From positions 4,050 to 68,049 of the forward strand of contig CAJNOI010000175.1 of the NCBI GenBank assembly GCA_905250115.1: a stretch of DNA of 64,000 bases. Reading direction: 5' to 3'. This document shows, one piece after another, positions 1 through 12,030 of this stretch (position 1 is its first letter; the number at the start of each line of letters is the position of its first letter). A program made the translations under genes and the position numbers. Source of the stretch: Adineta steineri (Eukaryota; Rotifera; Eurotatoria; Adinetida; Adinetidae). The notes under the pieces are model-generated. The model had not been told where the DNA came from, did no database searches, and saw nothing but the letters and a program-made list of their open reading frames with translations.

Positions 1-43
1 AAAAAAAAATCTTTGATAGAAACAAAAGAAAAAAAAGCATTAC

Positions 44-395
44 CTATGTTACAAATAATACTGTCAGGAACCAATATACTGACCTTTTCTAAAAATATAC
101 TTCCTTGATCATATTTATTTCGATTATTAAAAATATATTGAACATCATCAATATTATGTACGATAGTATATCGTGTAAAACCCACCCAAAATAAATAAAT
201 ATCACCAAAACGTTCTTTGTAAGATATATAAACGTCAGAAATTGGTTTAGAACCAAATAATAAGCCTGATTGAATTAAATTTCCAAAAAAGAAATGTGGT
301 GGTTGACCAGGCACTGGACCACGAAGTGTAAAATATTTCAATTTCATATATATTAGCCATAAGATGGCGAAAAAAATAACTAAGAAAACGAACAT
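44..395 (-). CDS. Cytochrome P450, first exon (continues off the window)
   Basis: The minus frame from the ATG at 395 gives about 117 residues. A hydrophobic signal-anchor (FLVIFFAILWLIY) is followed by a basic stretch and the P450 proline-rich hinge with the GPVPGQPPHFFFGNL motif. The usual N-terminal fold follows (KERFGDIYLFWVG, then IVHNIDDVQYIFNNR). These are hallmarks of a microsomal P450 of the animal CYP3/CYP4-like type, which would sit in the ER membrane and use haem for mono-oxygenation. The exon ends at 44 in a clean donor (G|GTAATG, phase 1). The heme-binding Cys region and the I-helix must lie beyond the window, so family and substrate cannot be told. The longest open frame over this stretch is in a different register and is a shadow. 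Confidence 0.85.
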
Positions 396-1820
396 TTACG
401 ATTGTGTTGTATGAGAAAGTGGTTATGTATAAATATGTGATACTAAATGAAACGATTGCGCGCACATGTTTCTTTTCGTTTTCTTTCTTTATCGTTTCCT
501 CTACACGCACAGAGCAGACGAAGTCCACTCGATCATTTACAAATAGACAGAGAAGCAGAATGAATGAATCGACAAATATATACCTAAAAAATATTAAAAT
601 CAATGCAATTTAAGGATCAATTTTCTTTTTCTTATTAAGAGTGTGTGTGGATAATGAGTGAGTCACTCGCACCCACACCCTCAAGATGAAAATTATCTAA
701 CCATAAGTTGTTTATGTTGATGATGGATCTAATAATTTCCTATATAAAAATGTGTTGTGCTCACATAATCATTTTGTAGAGGATCAACGTAAGAAAAATA
801 CCAACACATAAAGATATGATTAATGAATCGTATTATTTTTTTATTTTCTTGGTATATAGAAGGAGAAAAGACACAAGAATAATTTGCTTCTAATAATGAA
901 TGTTTCACGTTAAACATAGATGCGTCCTATCAAGAATGGTGAAAAGGACATTAGAATAGCATGTATAGAAAAAAAAAGAAATAAAAATAGATTTTTTTAG
1001 GATTTTTCACACAATAATCAATTATAATCGGATTTTTAGCTATTTGTTTACGTGGGAGACTGAGAAACGAAACATTGTGGCAATATATATCTCATGCCAT
1101 AAAGAATGCTGATTCCGTTTCATTTCCTCACGTTCTACTGATATGGTTGAGTATCTCAAGAGTGAATATTGTAAAGAGAAGGATGATTCTTGTTTTATAA
1201 AAGAAAGAGAATAAAGAATGAAAAAGAGCGATAACACGAACGAGACCTGTTAATATAAATCCACATGCGAACCTCGGTACGATGCTTTGATATTCTTTTA
1301 TATTTCGATCGAAATTGTTTTAATATTTCTCTTTTTTCTCCTTCAGTGATTTTTAGTTTTTTTTTCTTAATTCAAGTGAAGCGACAAGGTTTTTTTGTAC
1401 ATTCATTCTCTCAAAATAACATCTATTGATAACGAAAGAATCCACTAGTTCTTAGTATTCATCGTGTATATAAGTTACTTAAAATAAACTTTTTTCATTT
1501 GATTCAGCATATATAACGAGAAGTTTTTATACACACTGAACAACTGCAAATAAGTATAAAACAAATTAAAGTAAGAAAAAGTTGATTAAGCCAGATAATC
1601 TGAAAAGTTGTTTTATATGTTATTAATAGTTTTCACAAAGGTCGTTTTAAAGAAATTTGAACTGTATTTTAAGGCGGTTAATACTAATATCACTTTAAAG
1701 TCTATATAAGTATGTGAATTTTGTCTATTTTTCACTTGTGTTGAGAAAGATTGATATGAAAATCTGTCACATTATGTAATTACTATTAGTAAAATTAGAT
1801 TTAATTTTTTTATAGAATCT
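396..1820. other. Intergenic, AT-rich
   Basis: It separates the divergent P450 and FN3-PARP genes, so it should hold both promoters. No coding pattern is seen on either strand. A G-rich/C-rich foldback lies at 623-685 (listed separately). The sequence just before 1821 ends in a polypyrimidine tract and ATAG, so the next gene may have a 5' UTR intron here. Confidence 0.6.
623..685. repeat. G-rich foldback, family member a
   Basis: The left arm (GAGTGTGTGTGG) pairs imperfectly with the right arm (GCACCCACACCCTC), around an exact central palindrome GAGTGAGTCACTC. The right end carries the shared motif CCACACCCTCAAGAT. Related copies occur at about 2523-2705, 11723-11770, 24420-24455, 36566-36634, 39350-39380, 41515-41570, 47052-47100, 52938-53012 and 63509-63570. 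Confidence 0.55.
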
Positions 1821-4680
1821 ATGGAATTGTCGAGACCATCACTTGTGTCTATCTGTAATGGTGATGAATGCGCTTTCCTTTCTTGGTCGTCGGTAATCAA
1901 CGCGACTCAATATGAAGTTGAAGTTAAACATAATAACACTGGAGTAACAACTCTTTATTGTACAACTTCCACAAGTTTCTTAATCACAAAATTGGAAAAT
2001 GGAGAATTTTATATAGTTCAAGTAACGGCATTAAATAATATTGAACGAAGTGAATCGTCTATTGGTGTTATGTTAAGACCAAAATTACGTCAATCTTTAT
2101 CTAAACTTTTCGCTAGGTCCACTGAACAACAAGGTCGAATTAGACTACAATGGACGTCTACTCCAACTGACTGTGGTTTTCAAATCGAACGATGTAATAT
2201 TGGTGATACAAGCGGATATAAGCGTATCGCATGGCTTCCATTTAATAACATAATGGTATATGAAGATCAAACTGATTGTCTGCCAGAATGCCTTTGTCCT
2301 GGACATTATTATACAGTTGCATTTCGTGATACAGCATGGTCATCTGGTGCAGGAGTATTAAGTAAAAAAGTTTTTTGTACGGTGTCGTCAAATTCAAACT
2401 CTATTAAAACATCTCTAATGCTGCCAAATGAAATATCAGGTTCGTTAAGTTTTTTCCTCAATATTGTTTTGAATTTTTTACAACCGACGCGTTCTCTAGT
2501 GCTTCTACAGCATCTTTTATCACCATCATGAGAATGGGTGCCGGTATAAGTGTAGATGAGAGTGTGTGTGGAGTGAAAAAGAAACGGACTCACATCTATA
2601 TTTACTATATTTAACTCACACCTATTACATTAACCATGCCCCCGCCTACTAAATCCATCCCATCCCCAACGACGCTCATCCACGTCCGCATTCACCCTTA
2701 AGAGCTCTACTTATGTTACAACTAACTTTTCTCTCTTGCTCTGTGTGAATATATGTGTGTATATATCCATTCTTCTCTGTTGTAGGTAGAGGTTCATCAT
2801 ATGGTACAAGCAATGCAACAATAATACACATCATAAAGGTACGAGTTCGTCCAACAGAGGCCATATGCCAGTTGGAGACTTCTGATGAAGTCCTTATTGG
2901 AGATTTTTTGACTGATGTTTGGTTGAAATCGGGTCTTGATCAGCCGTCCAACCATTACTATCTGATGTTTGCCGGACAAGAACTCAACCTCGATGAGACC
3001 ATAAGAAATTCGGGTCTGCTTGATGCAGTAGGCTGTAATGATGAAAACTGTCCTGAACTACGATTAAAATTCTTATATAAACTTGATGAATCGGCTCATC
3101 TTGCAACAAATATCGTACTTACTTCACTTGAAGAACTTGTTTATAAAGATGTTTTCGAAATATCCTATTGTCCAACACAACAACAGATCATGCCTGAAAT
3201 CTTAGAACCATCGGTGAAAAGAATTAATGAAAATAAATCACAATCCTTAAAATATTCATTAAATCTAATTTCGATGCCTGTTTTTACGAAACAAGTGATC
3301 GATGAGTTGCCATCATTGTATGTTACTGTACCACTCAAACCAACTGAATTTGACTCGAATGAATTTTTACAATGCTTAGCCAAGGATCTTGAAATTGATC
3401 GAAATGATATGTTTTTAATGAATGTTCAAGAGGGTAGTACCAGATATCAGATCAAGTTCAAAACTAAAATATCATTATGCCTAGAAAAAATGAAAAAAAT
3501 TGCTGAGAAAATAAAGGTGATCGTTCTTCCATCAAGCAAAAGCGCCGAGTTCATTGCTAGACAGAAATCATTAGGAAACATTGAAGAAATTCCGAGAATT
3601 GATATCAAATTAGATGACGTGGCTGAAAATGCAGACTCTGTCTTGGCCAAAACATTGGCATCTGATGATATCGATGCGACTCTTGCAATTATGCAGCGAC
3701 CAGCAATTGTTGATCCACCTATATGGGAATACCTCACTCAGAAGAGTCGCAAAATTAGTAGTGGCATTTTACATGCTTTTCAAACATCGCCAGTTGAATA
3801 TGTCATTGAAAGTATGTCACTTGTTCATAATGAAGAACTTTATCACAAATACAACAATTATGCAGTTGAGGGTGAAGAAGCGATACTCTTCCATGGAACG
3901 AAAACAGACTATCTCGACGGTATATTTAGTACGAATTTTAAGACTTTTTATACAAGCGGTTCACATCATATTACCGATTCAGGCTAGTACGGCCAAGGAA
4001 CATATTTTAGTAGTTCACCAAAATACTGCGCTAGCTACGCTGGATCGAGTTATAACAGTATCACGTACTTAATATGCAGTCTAGTCAAACTCGGTAAAGT
4101 ATACCATGTTAAAGATATGTTATATCAGGGGAAACCGATGCGTTCGGACGCGGACACTCATTATGTGAAAGTGGATACATCTGGTTCACCAACTAATGCA
4201 AAGCATTCCTTCTTCGAAGAGTTTGTTATTAAAAAGAGCGATCAGATTCTTCCACTCTATCTTGTTGGGCTACGCCGAATTCATCGTTTTGTTCTTTGGC
4301 GGGATGCCAAAATTAACAACAGTGAAAATGGTACTCTGTTCAACCAGATGAAGCAACGCTATAGTTTTAATGTATATGGAAGTGAAACATCTCTTGAAGC
4401 ACTCACTATTCTCGGATGCAAGCTAGCTGATTCCTTCATGCAATGTGTAGTTGTCACAAATGGAGCCGATAACGGTAAAAATTTTGCACAGGAATGTCGA
4501 AACATACGGCCATCGGTGCCAATCATTGTCTTTTGCGCAAATGTGGATTATCACAAACAATGGGCAGAAAATATAAGCGGTAGTGACCAACCGCAAATTC
4601 AAGTTACCGGTAATTCAAGTGTCGTGTTCACCTTTATCAACACTAACTTTCCCAGTGGAGATGTCCCGGACAAAAACTGA
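1821..4680 (+). pseudogene. FN3 / ubiquitin-like / PARP-domain ADP-ribosyltransferase with an in-frame TAG
   Basis: Two exons, 1821-2439 and 2786-4680, join in phase (CAG|GTTCGT to TTGTAG|GT). Exon 1 encodes two fibronectin type III-like domains (LSWSSVINATQYEVEV; IRLQWTSTPTDCGFQIE). Exon 2 opens with a ubiquitin-like fold, has an unassigned middle, then a PARP catalytic domain. That domain has the three triad residues in order: His in LFHGTKTDYL (3892), Tyr in YGQGTYFSSSPKYCASYA (4003) and Glu in EEFVIKKSDQILPLYLVGL (4219). A further roughly 110-residue alpha/beta-looking tail is unassigned. A TAG at 3985-3987 interrupts the frame just before YGQG, yet the frame then stays open for 231 codons to the stop at 4680. 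That suggests a recent nonsense change, an allele, read-through or a base error. If functional it would ADP-ribosylate targets from NAD in the cytosol or nucleus. Domain calls are solid for PARP and moderate for the rest. Confidence 0.75.
2523..2705. repeat. Foldback-rich intron sequence, family member
   Basis: It lies inside the 346-bp intron of the FN3-PARP gene, which is much longer than the usual 55 bp here. G-rich runs (GAATGGGTGCCGG, GAGAGTGTGTGTGGAG) face C-rich runs (CCCCCGCC, CATTCACCCTTAAGAG). It looks like a larger, worn relative of the dispersed G-rich foldbacks. Confidence 0.35.
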
Positions 4681-6563
4681 AAACAACATATTTTATTTTA
4701 CTTTTAGAGATTCATAGCCTTTTATTTAATGATGAAAGTTATAAAGAAAACGGGAGCAAGTCAAAAACATGATTTCACATGAAAGCTGATTAGGAAGAAA
4801 GAAACGGAGGGACGCATGACAGCTGTCTTATGTCTCAGAAGAGATTTTTATAAGGTTTATGAGTGTGGATGAGGATGAGGATGGAGGGTGGTATAGATGT
4901 GAGTGATAATGGAATGGATCACTCCGCATGTCGTCTTTTTTCTTGAAAAACGTCGATTCAAACTGATTTCTCATTTTCCATCATTTATTTATAATTTGTT
5001 TTATAAGACTGATGTTATCCGTCTTGAAAACGTTAAGTTTTACTTTAACAAATAAGTTTCAGTAGCGCACAACATAGTATTTTAGATTCGCGTTAGAATT
5101 TTCCATATTGGTTAATATGTTAGCTGATAAATATTTTTTGTGATGCCATCTTTAATATTTACTCAAAGTTGTAAACTAAGCAAAAACAACCGATGTGGTT
5201 GGTACTGGCGGTCCGAGCGCGTTTACATATAGGAGGAGACGCGTTTTTGACTCCAATGTGACAGTTTTGTAAGAGTTAAAAAACATTTTGGCAATGAGAC
5301 GTGATAAAAATAAGATATGAAAGAAACGCCGTTAATCGACAGCTTTAGGTTGGTTTTAGTGGCATGAGTCAACATTCATACCCCACTCTATACATCATTC
5401 AATAGAGAAAATAAAGACCATGCATTTGATATATAAATCAAATTACAAAAAATGAACATGAGTGTAAAGACTGCTTAGATACATGTTACATACTATAGCC
5501 CTGTAATGAACAGGTCATGTTCAACTTCAAATTAGTCACGCATAGTCAAATTCAAAAGAAACGGTGTCAGTGGAACGATCAGAACTCAATATTGTAGGAA
5601 AAGAACGGTCCTGGATGACGGACCGATTTCCTCCTTATTGTCACGCCTCATTTGTTTAGGAAATACTGTTCATAGCAACGAATTTATAATGAAATGAATT
5701 TTTTACGCAATTTTAAAGGAAAAATTTTAAATTAATAACACTAAGCAAAGTTGATAGTGAGTCAAATGAATGCGAGTGACCTTGAGAGTAATCGATGAAT
5801 ATCGTATACCTATTTGTGTTTCGTTCTATCTATATATTCATTGAAAGTGCTAAGAAAAAACGATATTAAAAAGTTTCATTTCTGACACCTTCTGACTACA
5901 TGGTTATTAAATTGATACGACAAACTATTACTATACAGTATTGATATGTGTATGAAGCTCTTGAACAATAGCATTTCGAGATACGTAATATTGAAATGAA
6001 CTTTTATCGATGGATCCTAGACAAAAAAAATATTTAAAAAAAAAAGTATTATCAAAAATCGACGACTTAAGATTATATTTAATGTGTTAAAAAAATTTAA
6101 TTAAATATTCAAAATGTATGTGATCAATGACATTTTTCGATTCTCTATTTGATACAAATCATTGAATGAATATTACAATAAAATAATCCTGTGTTCTTAG
6201 ATGCACTTATGTATTTAAATGTTGAAATGAATAAATAATTGTTCTCATACTTTAGTTCTAATGTAAATATTCACTTTAGCTATCGAATATACATATTGTA
6301 TAAGTATAGAAAAGAAAAAAAAACGTAACTTTCATGTGCTTTATGATTCAAACGCACATTTCATAACACAGTCGTCAACCACATGCTTTCATTACCTTTT
6401 TTCTTCTTGTTATAACAACAAGTATGGTAAAAGTAAGAGGAACATTTTTTGATAAAGATTAGAGACATCTTATTTAACAACGGATTTTTTACTTTTTTTT
6501 CGATATCAAAACGACAATTCATATAAACAATTTACTTGTAGATCGTAGTATATAACTTCGTCA
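4681..6563. other. Intergenic, nothing coding seen
   Basis: AT-rich spacer between two plus-strand genes. A GTGG/GATGAGG-rich stretch near 4857-4905 resembles the G-rich foldback family but is poorly preserved. A TTTACTTGTAG just before the next ATG could be the end of a 5' UTR intron. Confidence 0.5.
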
Positions 6564-7676
6564 ATGCCATCTCAAGATTCTGATGAGACTATTGAAAAAA
6601 ATGATTGGAATAAATATATAGAAGCAGTTAGACAAAATAACATAAATTTAGTCGATCAATATATAAAATGTGGTGGTGATTTAAATTATCCAGTGGTACC
6701 TCAAGGTGCAATACATTGTGCGGTATATTTTGATTTTATCGACATCGTGAAGTTATTACTCGAAGCTGGAATCAATGTTAATCAACAAGATGAAGATGGT
6801 GATACAGCGTTACATTATGCAGTTGGTCAAACAAAAAATATTGAATGTATTAAACTATTATTACATTATGGAGCTTGTCCACTTCTTCCAAATAATTCAT
6901 CAGAAAAAGCGACACCTATAACTGTGGCTAATCGTGCTGATGATAAACAAATCCTTGACATATTAACAGAAAATGTTAAACTCACCAAAAATTTATGTAA
7001 GGCAGCTGAAGATGGAAATGTTGAACTTGTTCAGAATTTATTAGAGACAACAGAAGTAAGTGTAAATGGATTATCAGATGAACTTTTGGCTCCAATACAT
7101 GAAGCATCACTTGCTGGTCATTTATCAGTAGTTAAATTGTTAATTGAATTTAAAGCTAATATAAATGCAAAGGTAGTATCAGAAGCTGCAAAAAACAATA
7201 CACCATTACATTGTGCAGCAACAAACGGTCATCTCGATATTATCAAATATTTAATTGAAAATCATGCAATAAATGATACTGTCAATTCAAGTGTACACAC
7301 ACCATTACTTGGTGCAGTTATCATGGAAAAACTAGATGTTGCTGAATATTTAATTAAAGCTGGAAGTAACGTACACGTACGAGATTCTATAGAAAAGACA
7401 CCACTCCATTGGGCAGCATTCTATGGATTGAATAGTATTATTTTGTTATTACTTGAACATGGAGCAGATATTAATGCATTGGATCATTTTGGACAACCTC
7501 CCATACATTGTGCGGTAGGATATCCAATTCGTGTAGAAACTATCAAATTATTAATAGAAAAAGGTGCCAAGGTTAATATTATGAATGATATGGGTATGAC
7601 AATTTTTGATTACTGTGTTAATAACACCCCAGATGAAATTGATTTAATTGAATTTATTAGAAAACGTAGCGAATAA
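6564..7676 (+). CDS. Ankyrin-repeat protein
   Basis: A single exon encodes 370 residues that are almost wholly ankyrin repeats, about nine or ten of them. Typical repeat cores are GDTALHYAVGQTKNIECIKL, NTPLHCAATNGHLDIIKYL and KTPLHWAAFYGLNSIILLLL, each followed by the turn AGxNVN or HGADIN. There is no signal peptide, membrane segment or partner domain (no SOCS box, DHHC or kinase), so it is best read as a cytosolic protein-binding scaffold of unknown partner. The ATG follows a stretch ending in TTGTAG, so a short upstream non-coding exon is possible. AATAAA-like sequence follows about 60 bp past the stop. Repeats are too generic for an orthologue call. Confidence 0.9.
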   Translation: MPSQDSDETIEKNDWNKYIEAVRQNNINLVDQYIKCGGDLNYPVVPQGAIHCAVYFDFIDIVKLLLEAGINVNQQDEDGDTALHYAVGQTKNIECIKLLLHYGACPLLPNNSSEKATPITVANRADDKQILDILTENVKLTKNLCKAAEDGNVELVQNLLETTEVSVNGLSDELLAPIHEASLAGHLSVVKLLIEFKANINAKVVSEAAKNNTPLHCAATNGHLDIIKYLIENHAINDTVNSSVHTPLLGAVIMEKLDVAEYLIKAGSNVHVRDSIEKTPLHWAAFYGLNSIILLLLEHGADINALDHFGQPPIHCAVGYPIRVETIKLLIEKGAKVNIMNDMGMTIFDYCVNNTPDEIDLIEFIRKRSE

Positions 7677-8808
7677 ATTTTTTCTCAAATTAGTTTACTT
7701 TTTTTTTATAGAATTAGAAATAATAGATGAATGTAAAATAAACAAAACTCTATATATGATTCATAAAGAATCGATTATTTTCTTTCTTACTTATATTTTA
7801 TTGTTTGAACTTTAGTTCTTTTTATGAAACGCTCGATATTTAACGTAAGTATAATCATCATCATTCAAATAACAAAATGCAATATTTCGAAGATCGTTAC
7901 TTTTCAATTCGTGAGATACTAATACAAACTATGTCTGAGATTAAATAATCGGTTCACGTGAAGGGTTGGTTACTTATTTTATAAAAAATTTCAGCTCGTT
8001 GTTAATGATCAGATCAATTGCTATTGCAAAGTATCTTCGATAATATTATTAAATGTTACTATTTCGTTCTATCATAGCACATCGTAGAGATTCACAATGT
8101 GGTTTTATGATAAATTCATGTATTTTGCTATTTAAAATACAACACGCAAGTAGATAAATCAATGGTTTTTAGGCTATTTAATCTACGATAATAATATTTT
8201 ATTTAATAATATTAAAATAAAACCAGAGTATTTTCTATCATGCGATATAAACTATTTATTTTATTTTCAACATTAATTTCTGTATCAATTGCATTGTTAT
8301 TAACTTCTCGTCGTTACATCGAACAAGATGATTTCTGATTTACTTCTACAAATAAAAATTTTAATGAATAATATAACTACACAAATATAGTATGAAAGCT
8401 AAGCGAAATCAATGATCCTATTATTTATTAATAATAATCGAAGTATAAACGTTGCGAAAAATGATATATATATATATATATTTGACCTTCAGTTGCTTGT
8501 GTATCTCGTGACAAATTATAAAACGTTGTACTATTGACTTTGTATTGTCTTTAATTTTATAAAGGCAAAATCTTTGAACGTTCATGTTGTTTTTAGAAAT
8601 TGAATTAAAATCTGAACTTTTTGAATCTATGTAAAATAATATTAAAACTAGCGGACGGTTCATTAATATATATAAATACATGCAATGCTTATCAGTTTGT
8701 TAATCCAGTAGGAAAATATTTCAATATCGGATTGCATAATGAACAACTTTAGATATTTCATTTTCTTAATTTTTACAACATGTTTTACATCAAATATTAA
8801 TTGATTAA
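7677..8808. other. Intergenic, AT-rich
   Basis: No gene seen. A short (TA)n run lies near 8465-8481. It borders the piggyBac-like MITE. Confidence 0.6.
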
Positions 8809-9132
8809 CCCTTTAAGTACCAACGGGGCCTATAAGCCCCACTTTTTAGAATTTGACAAATTCTGAATAAATTACGAATGCGAAACAATATCGAAGTGCA
8901 CTTGCCACTGTGGCATAGAGGACATATAGATGCTTGTATTCGCGCGGTATTTATCATTTTAATAACCCTTGAAGTACTAGCGTGCCGTAGGAGGATACGG
9001 GTATTAATCGAAAATGACTTCAAAAGTTCTTCGAAAAGTTTCGATGAAAATATTCACAACATACAAAATACATGTTAAAAATAAAGTCCTAGCAAAGTTT
9101 CATCCATTCGCTGAGCCATGGTACGAAAAGGG
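8809..9132. mobile_element. piggyBac-like MITE (non-autonomous), TTAA target duplication
   Basis: A 324-bp unit is bounded on both sides by TTAA (8805-8808 and 9133-9136). The ends are inverted: left CCCTTTAAGTACCAACGGGG, right read inward CCCTTTTCGTACCATGGCTC. Ends starting CCC next to a TTAA duplication are the mark of the piggyBac group. A partial third copy of the end (AACCCTTGAAGTACTAGCG) lies inside near 8964-8983. No transposase is encoded; the open frames across it are incidental. Confidence 0.75.
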
Positions 9133-9978
9133 TTAATACTAAACAAACATGTTCAAGTAAAACTACTGTGAATAATAAATAATTAATCATTTATATAAAA
9201 TATATAAAAATTTGAAATAACTAATTATAACAGATAATAGCAATAGCATTTTCTTGATATTCACAGAAAAATGATATAATATTAATATGAATTCAACGAA
9301 AGAAAGAAATTTGTTAGACAAGTTTCATGCGGATAATCGAATATGTAACGGTTTGTTTTTCATCTGCATAGTTTTATAATATTAGTCATGCTTGGGAAGT
9401 TATTTTAAGGATTTATTGTGGAGAAAATTAACTAAATCAGTTTATATATTCATTTTTTATGTCGTATGAGTTAATGGCTGCAAGTATTTGAAATATGACC
9501 TATTTTAATTTTTTCACTATTAACAAGATCTATAGAATTTTATAAAATAAAATAGATATGTATCGTCGAAGTATACTATCGTATTTCATCTGCACATTCA
9601 ACGAAAAGTTAGTAATATGATTAATCGAAAAACTGAAAAAAGTACAAGTTGATTGTAATAAAATAATATTTGATGAAAGTAATAAAACACTCAACTATGC
9701 ATTATTGTACTATTACAACAAGGATAAAATTTAAGTAATGACTCAACAATAATTACATTAAAATATATTGCTTATATGAATTGATAATTATGTTTTATTT
9801 CATTCTATAGTTTTAGATAAAATCAGTATGTCTATCGACGTAAAAGATTATATTTTTCTTTTTTTTTCTCGAGAAGCCACATTCAAAGAAATGAGATCAT
9901 AAAAAAAAGGAGTTATAATCTCTATCATCATAAGTATACTATTATAAAAAATTGAAGAGAATTATACGACAATTTCAA
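9133..9978. other. Intergenic, AT-rich
   Basis: Upstream region of the fuseless-like gene. Nothing coding or repeated was recognised. Confidence 0.5.
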
Positions 9979-11515
9979 ATGAGTCGAAACTATGTACGAA
10001 AGCAAATATCTACTGGTCGAAGAAAATCAACAACATTACCTGTTTTCCTTCACGAACAAGAAGAAATTGAAAATGCTCGTCGTTTAAGTACTTGTGCTAG
10101 TCTTCAACGAAGATTATCAACTATTTCACAAATAGTTTTACCACATGGAGATGAATATCATCCACAACAACATGTACCACCTTCAGGTCCTGAAGCTCCA
10201 CAATCAATTTTAGTAAGATCTACAGACGATGACAATAACGTATTCCCTTCACGTCGATTATCAACAATATCACAAAAATTTAATGCTCTTGATGAATCTT
10301 TTACTTCAAGTGAAGTACATAAACAAGAAAAATTAAATAAATTTCATCGAAATTTTTTATTTATTATTGAACCTATTCTAAGTGGTATATTCTTATTTCC
10401 AATACTTGTTTTATTTTGGGAATGTGGTTGGAATTTAATTTTAATACTTCTAAATCGTTTAAATGGATTTCCATCAAATTTACATTTAGATGAAATTACT
10501 CAAGAAGATTTTGAATCCTATACATTTCTTTCATTATTTATTCCATATTTAATAACAGAAATTATACTTTTATGTTATTATCTTGGTCAAGATTTTTTTC
10601 ATGAATTTTTAAAAGAAAAACATTGGTTTATAAAAACAATTCTATTAAAATTTCATATATTTCTATTAGCATCACTTTATATTGTTCAATGGGAAATGTT
10701 ATGGACTCTATGGGATCAATTTACGCCACATGAAACATATTTTGAAGTAACATTATCAATAGCAGCAATATTTGCATTAATTGTTTTTATTGGACATTTA
10801 TCGGATTTAGTTTGTTCACCATTTCTTTTTAGTTATGATTCAATTGAATATTGTATTTATTTCGGTTGTCCACTTCTTACACGAAATGTAAACTATTTTC
10901 TTCTATTTTATTTAAAATAAATTTTTCTTTTTCTTTTTAAAGATGAAAATATGGAAAATAAATGTTATTAATTATATATTATATGAAATAATTATTTCGA
11001 ATTTATCAATAATGATATGGAGAGGTTTTTATCATATTCTTGATGATCATTTTTATCCAGATAATTTAACATTATCAGCTGGTCTTTGTTTAATTATGGG
11101 TTATATACTTTATTTTCCATTGATGTATTTTCAAAACTATTTAGAAGAATTAAATTTAAAATTTGAATTTTGGACATTTGTTTCAATAAATTTTCCACAA
11201 TTTTATCGAAATATTCGTCATTTATTAGCATTTTTTTCTTGTCTATTTACTTGGCGTGGTTTTTGGGTTTTATATGATACTTATATATATGTATATGATG
11301 ATTATTATATAACATACCTAATATTTTATATTGTATCATTTATAGTATTATGTATTTTTCAAACAGCATCATCAACAAATGGTCCACTGAGTAATATGGA
11401 AGATGAAAATAATTTTTTTCCACTTTATCCACATTGTTATATATCGATTGTTCAAAGAAAATTATCTCGACTTCCATGTTTTCAATCAAAAGACGAAGAA
11501 AATACACACCTTTAA
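9979..11515 (+). CDS. Fuseless-like multi-pass membrane protein
   Basis: Two exons, 9979-10887 and 10943-11515, are split by a 55-bp GT-AG intron in phase 0 and give 493 residues. The N-terminal ~110 residues are polar and Arg/Ser-rich with two matching patches (RRLSTISQI and RRLSTISQKF). About eight hydrophobic segments follow, with conserved-looking WECGWNLIL, IMIWRGFYHILDDHFYPDN and FTWRGFWVLYDTYIY. The repeated WRG..xLxD pattern in the second half recalls the fuseless family, known in flies for organising calcium channels at presynaptic sites. I infer a membrane role; the exact function in this animal is unknown. I chose ATG 9979 because the earlier in-frame start is only a TTG. Confidence 0.75.
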
Positions 11516-11722
11516 AAGAATTTCTTATTTGTATAGTCAATCAAACAAAGACAATAGACATTCTTTTCCATAAAAAACAATCAGATAAATTATCAATTAA
11601 CTCAAAGGGTGTTTTCTTTCTACGAAGATAATAAATTCAAATATTCATGAACCAAAACAAGAAAATATATTTTGAATTATTTTAATCAATAAAATCTTAA
11701 TAAAAAAAATTATAAGCTACTA

Positions 11723-12030
11723 AATCTTGAGGGTGTGGATATATGATTGATCTGATCAAGCACACCCACCAGTGGCGTACGCAGGGGGTGCGCCGAATGG
11801 GCCCGGGCCCACCCCTAGAATTTTGCCGATGAACTTGGTCTTACAGTAGTTTCTTTTTTTTTACAGCTGAGCTTTATAATAGAAGTTGATGAATAAATAC
11901 TAACAACTTTAGTGAAAAATTAGATCAAAATTCTTTTCCAACAAGTTCCAGTTTCTATAGAAATGGGCCCACCCCTTAAAAAGTTTCTGCGTACGCCACT
12001 GACACCCACACCCACAACCCACCCCTAGTT
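11723..12030. repeat. G-rich foldback, split by a hAT MITE
   Basis: The left end ATCTTGAGGGTGTGGAT (11723 on) is the reverse complement of the shared family end motif. The matching CA-rich arm (CACACCCACC) is broken by the MITE at 11770-12001 and goes on as ACACCCACACCCAC afterwards, so the foldback is older than the insertion. Confidence 0.5.
11770..12001. mobile_element. hAT-type MITE with exact 8-bp target duplication
   Basis: A 232-bp element. Terminal inverted repeats begin CAGTGGCGTACGCAG at both ends (left 11770-11784, right read inward from 12001), followed by matching GGGGTGGGCCC-like subterminal sequence. It is flanked by identical octamers ACACCCAC (11762-11769 and 12002-12009). 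An 8-bp duplication plus CAGTGGCG ends is the standard hAT signature. It has no coding capacity. The unblemished duplication points to a fairly young insertion. Confidence 0.9.

Noticed and set aside
247-603. 118-residue minus-strand frame near the left edge
   Set aside because: It overlaps the P450 exon in a different register; the P450 frame has a signal anchor, hinge motif and splice donor.
9952-9978. Upstream start of the fuseless-like frame
   Set aside because: The first codon is TTG; the first ATG is 9979. TTG starts at 40404 and 55081 were likewise replaced by spliced ATG exons.
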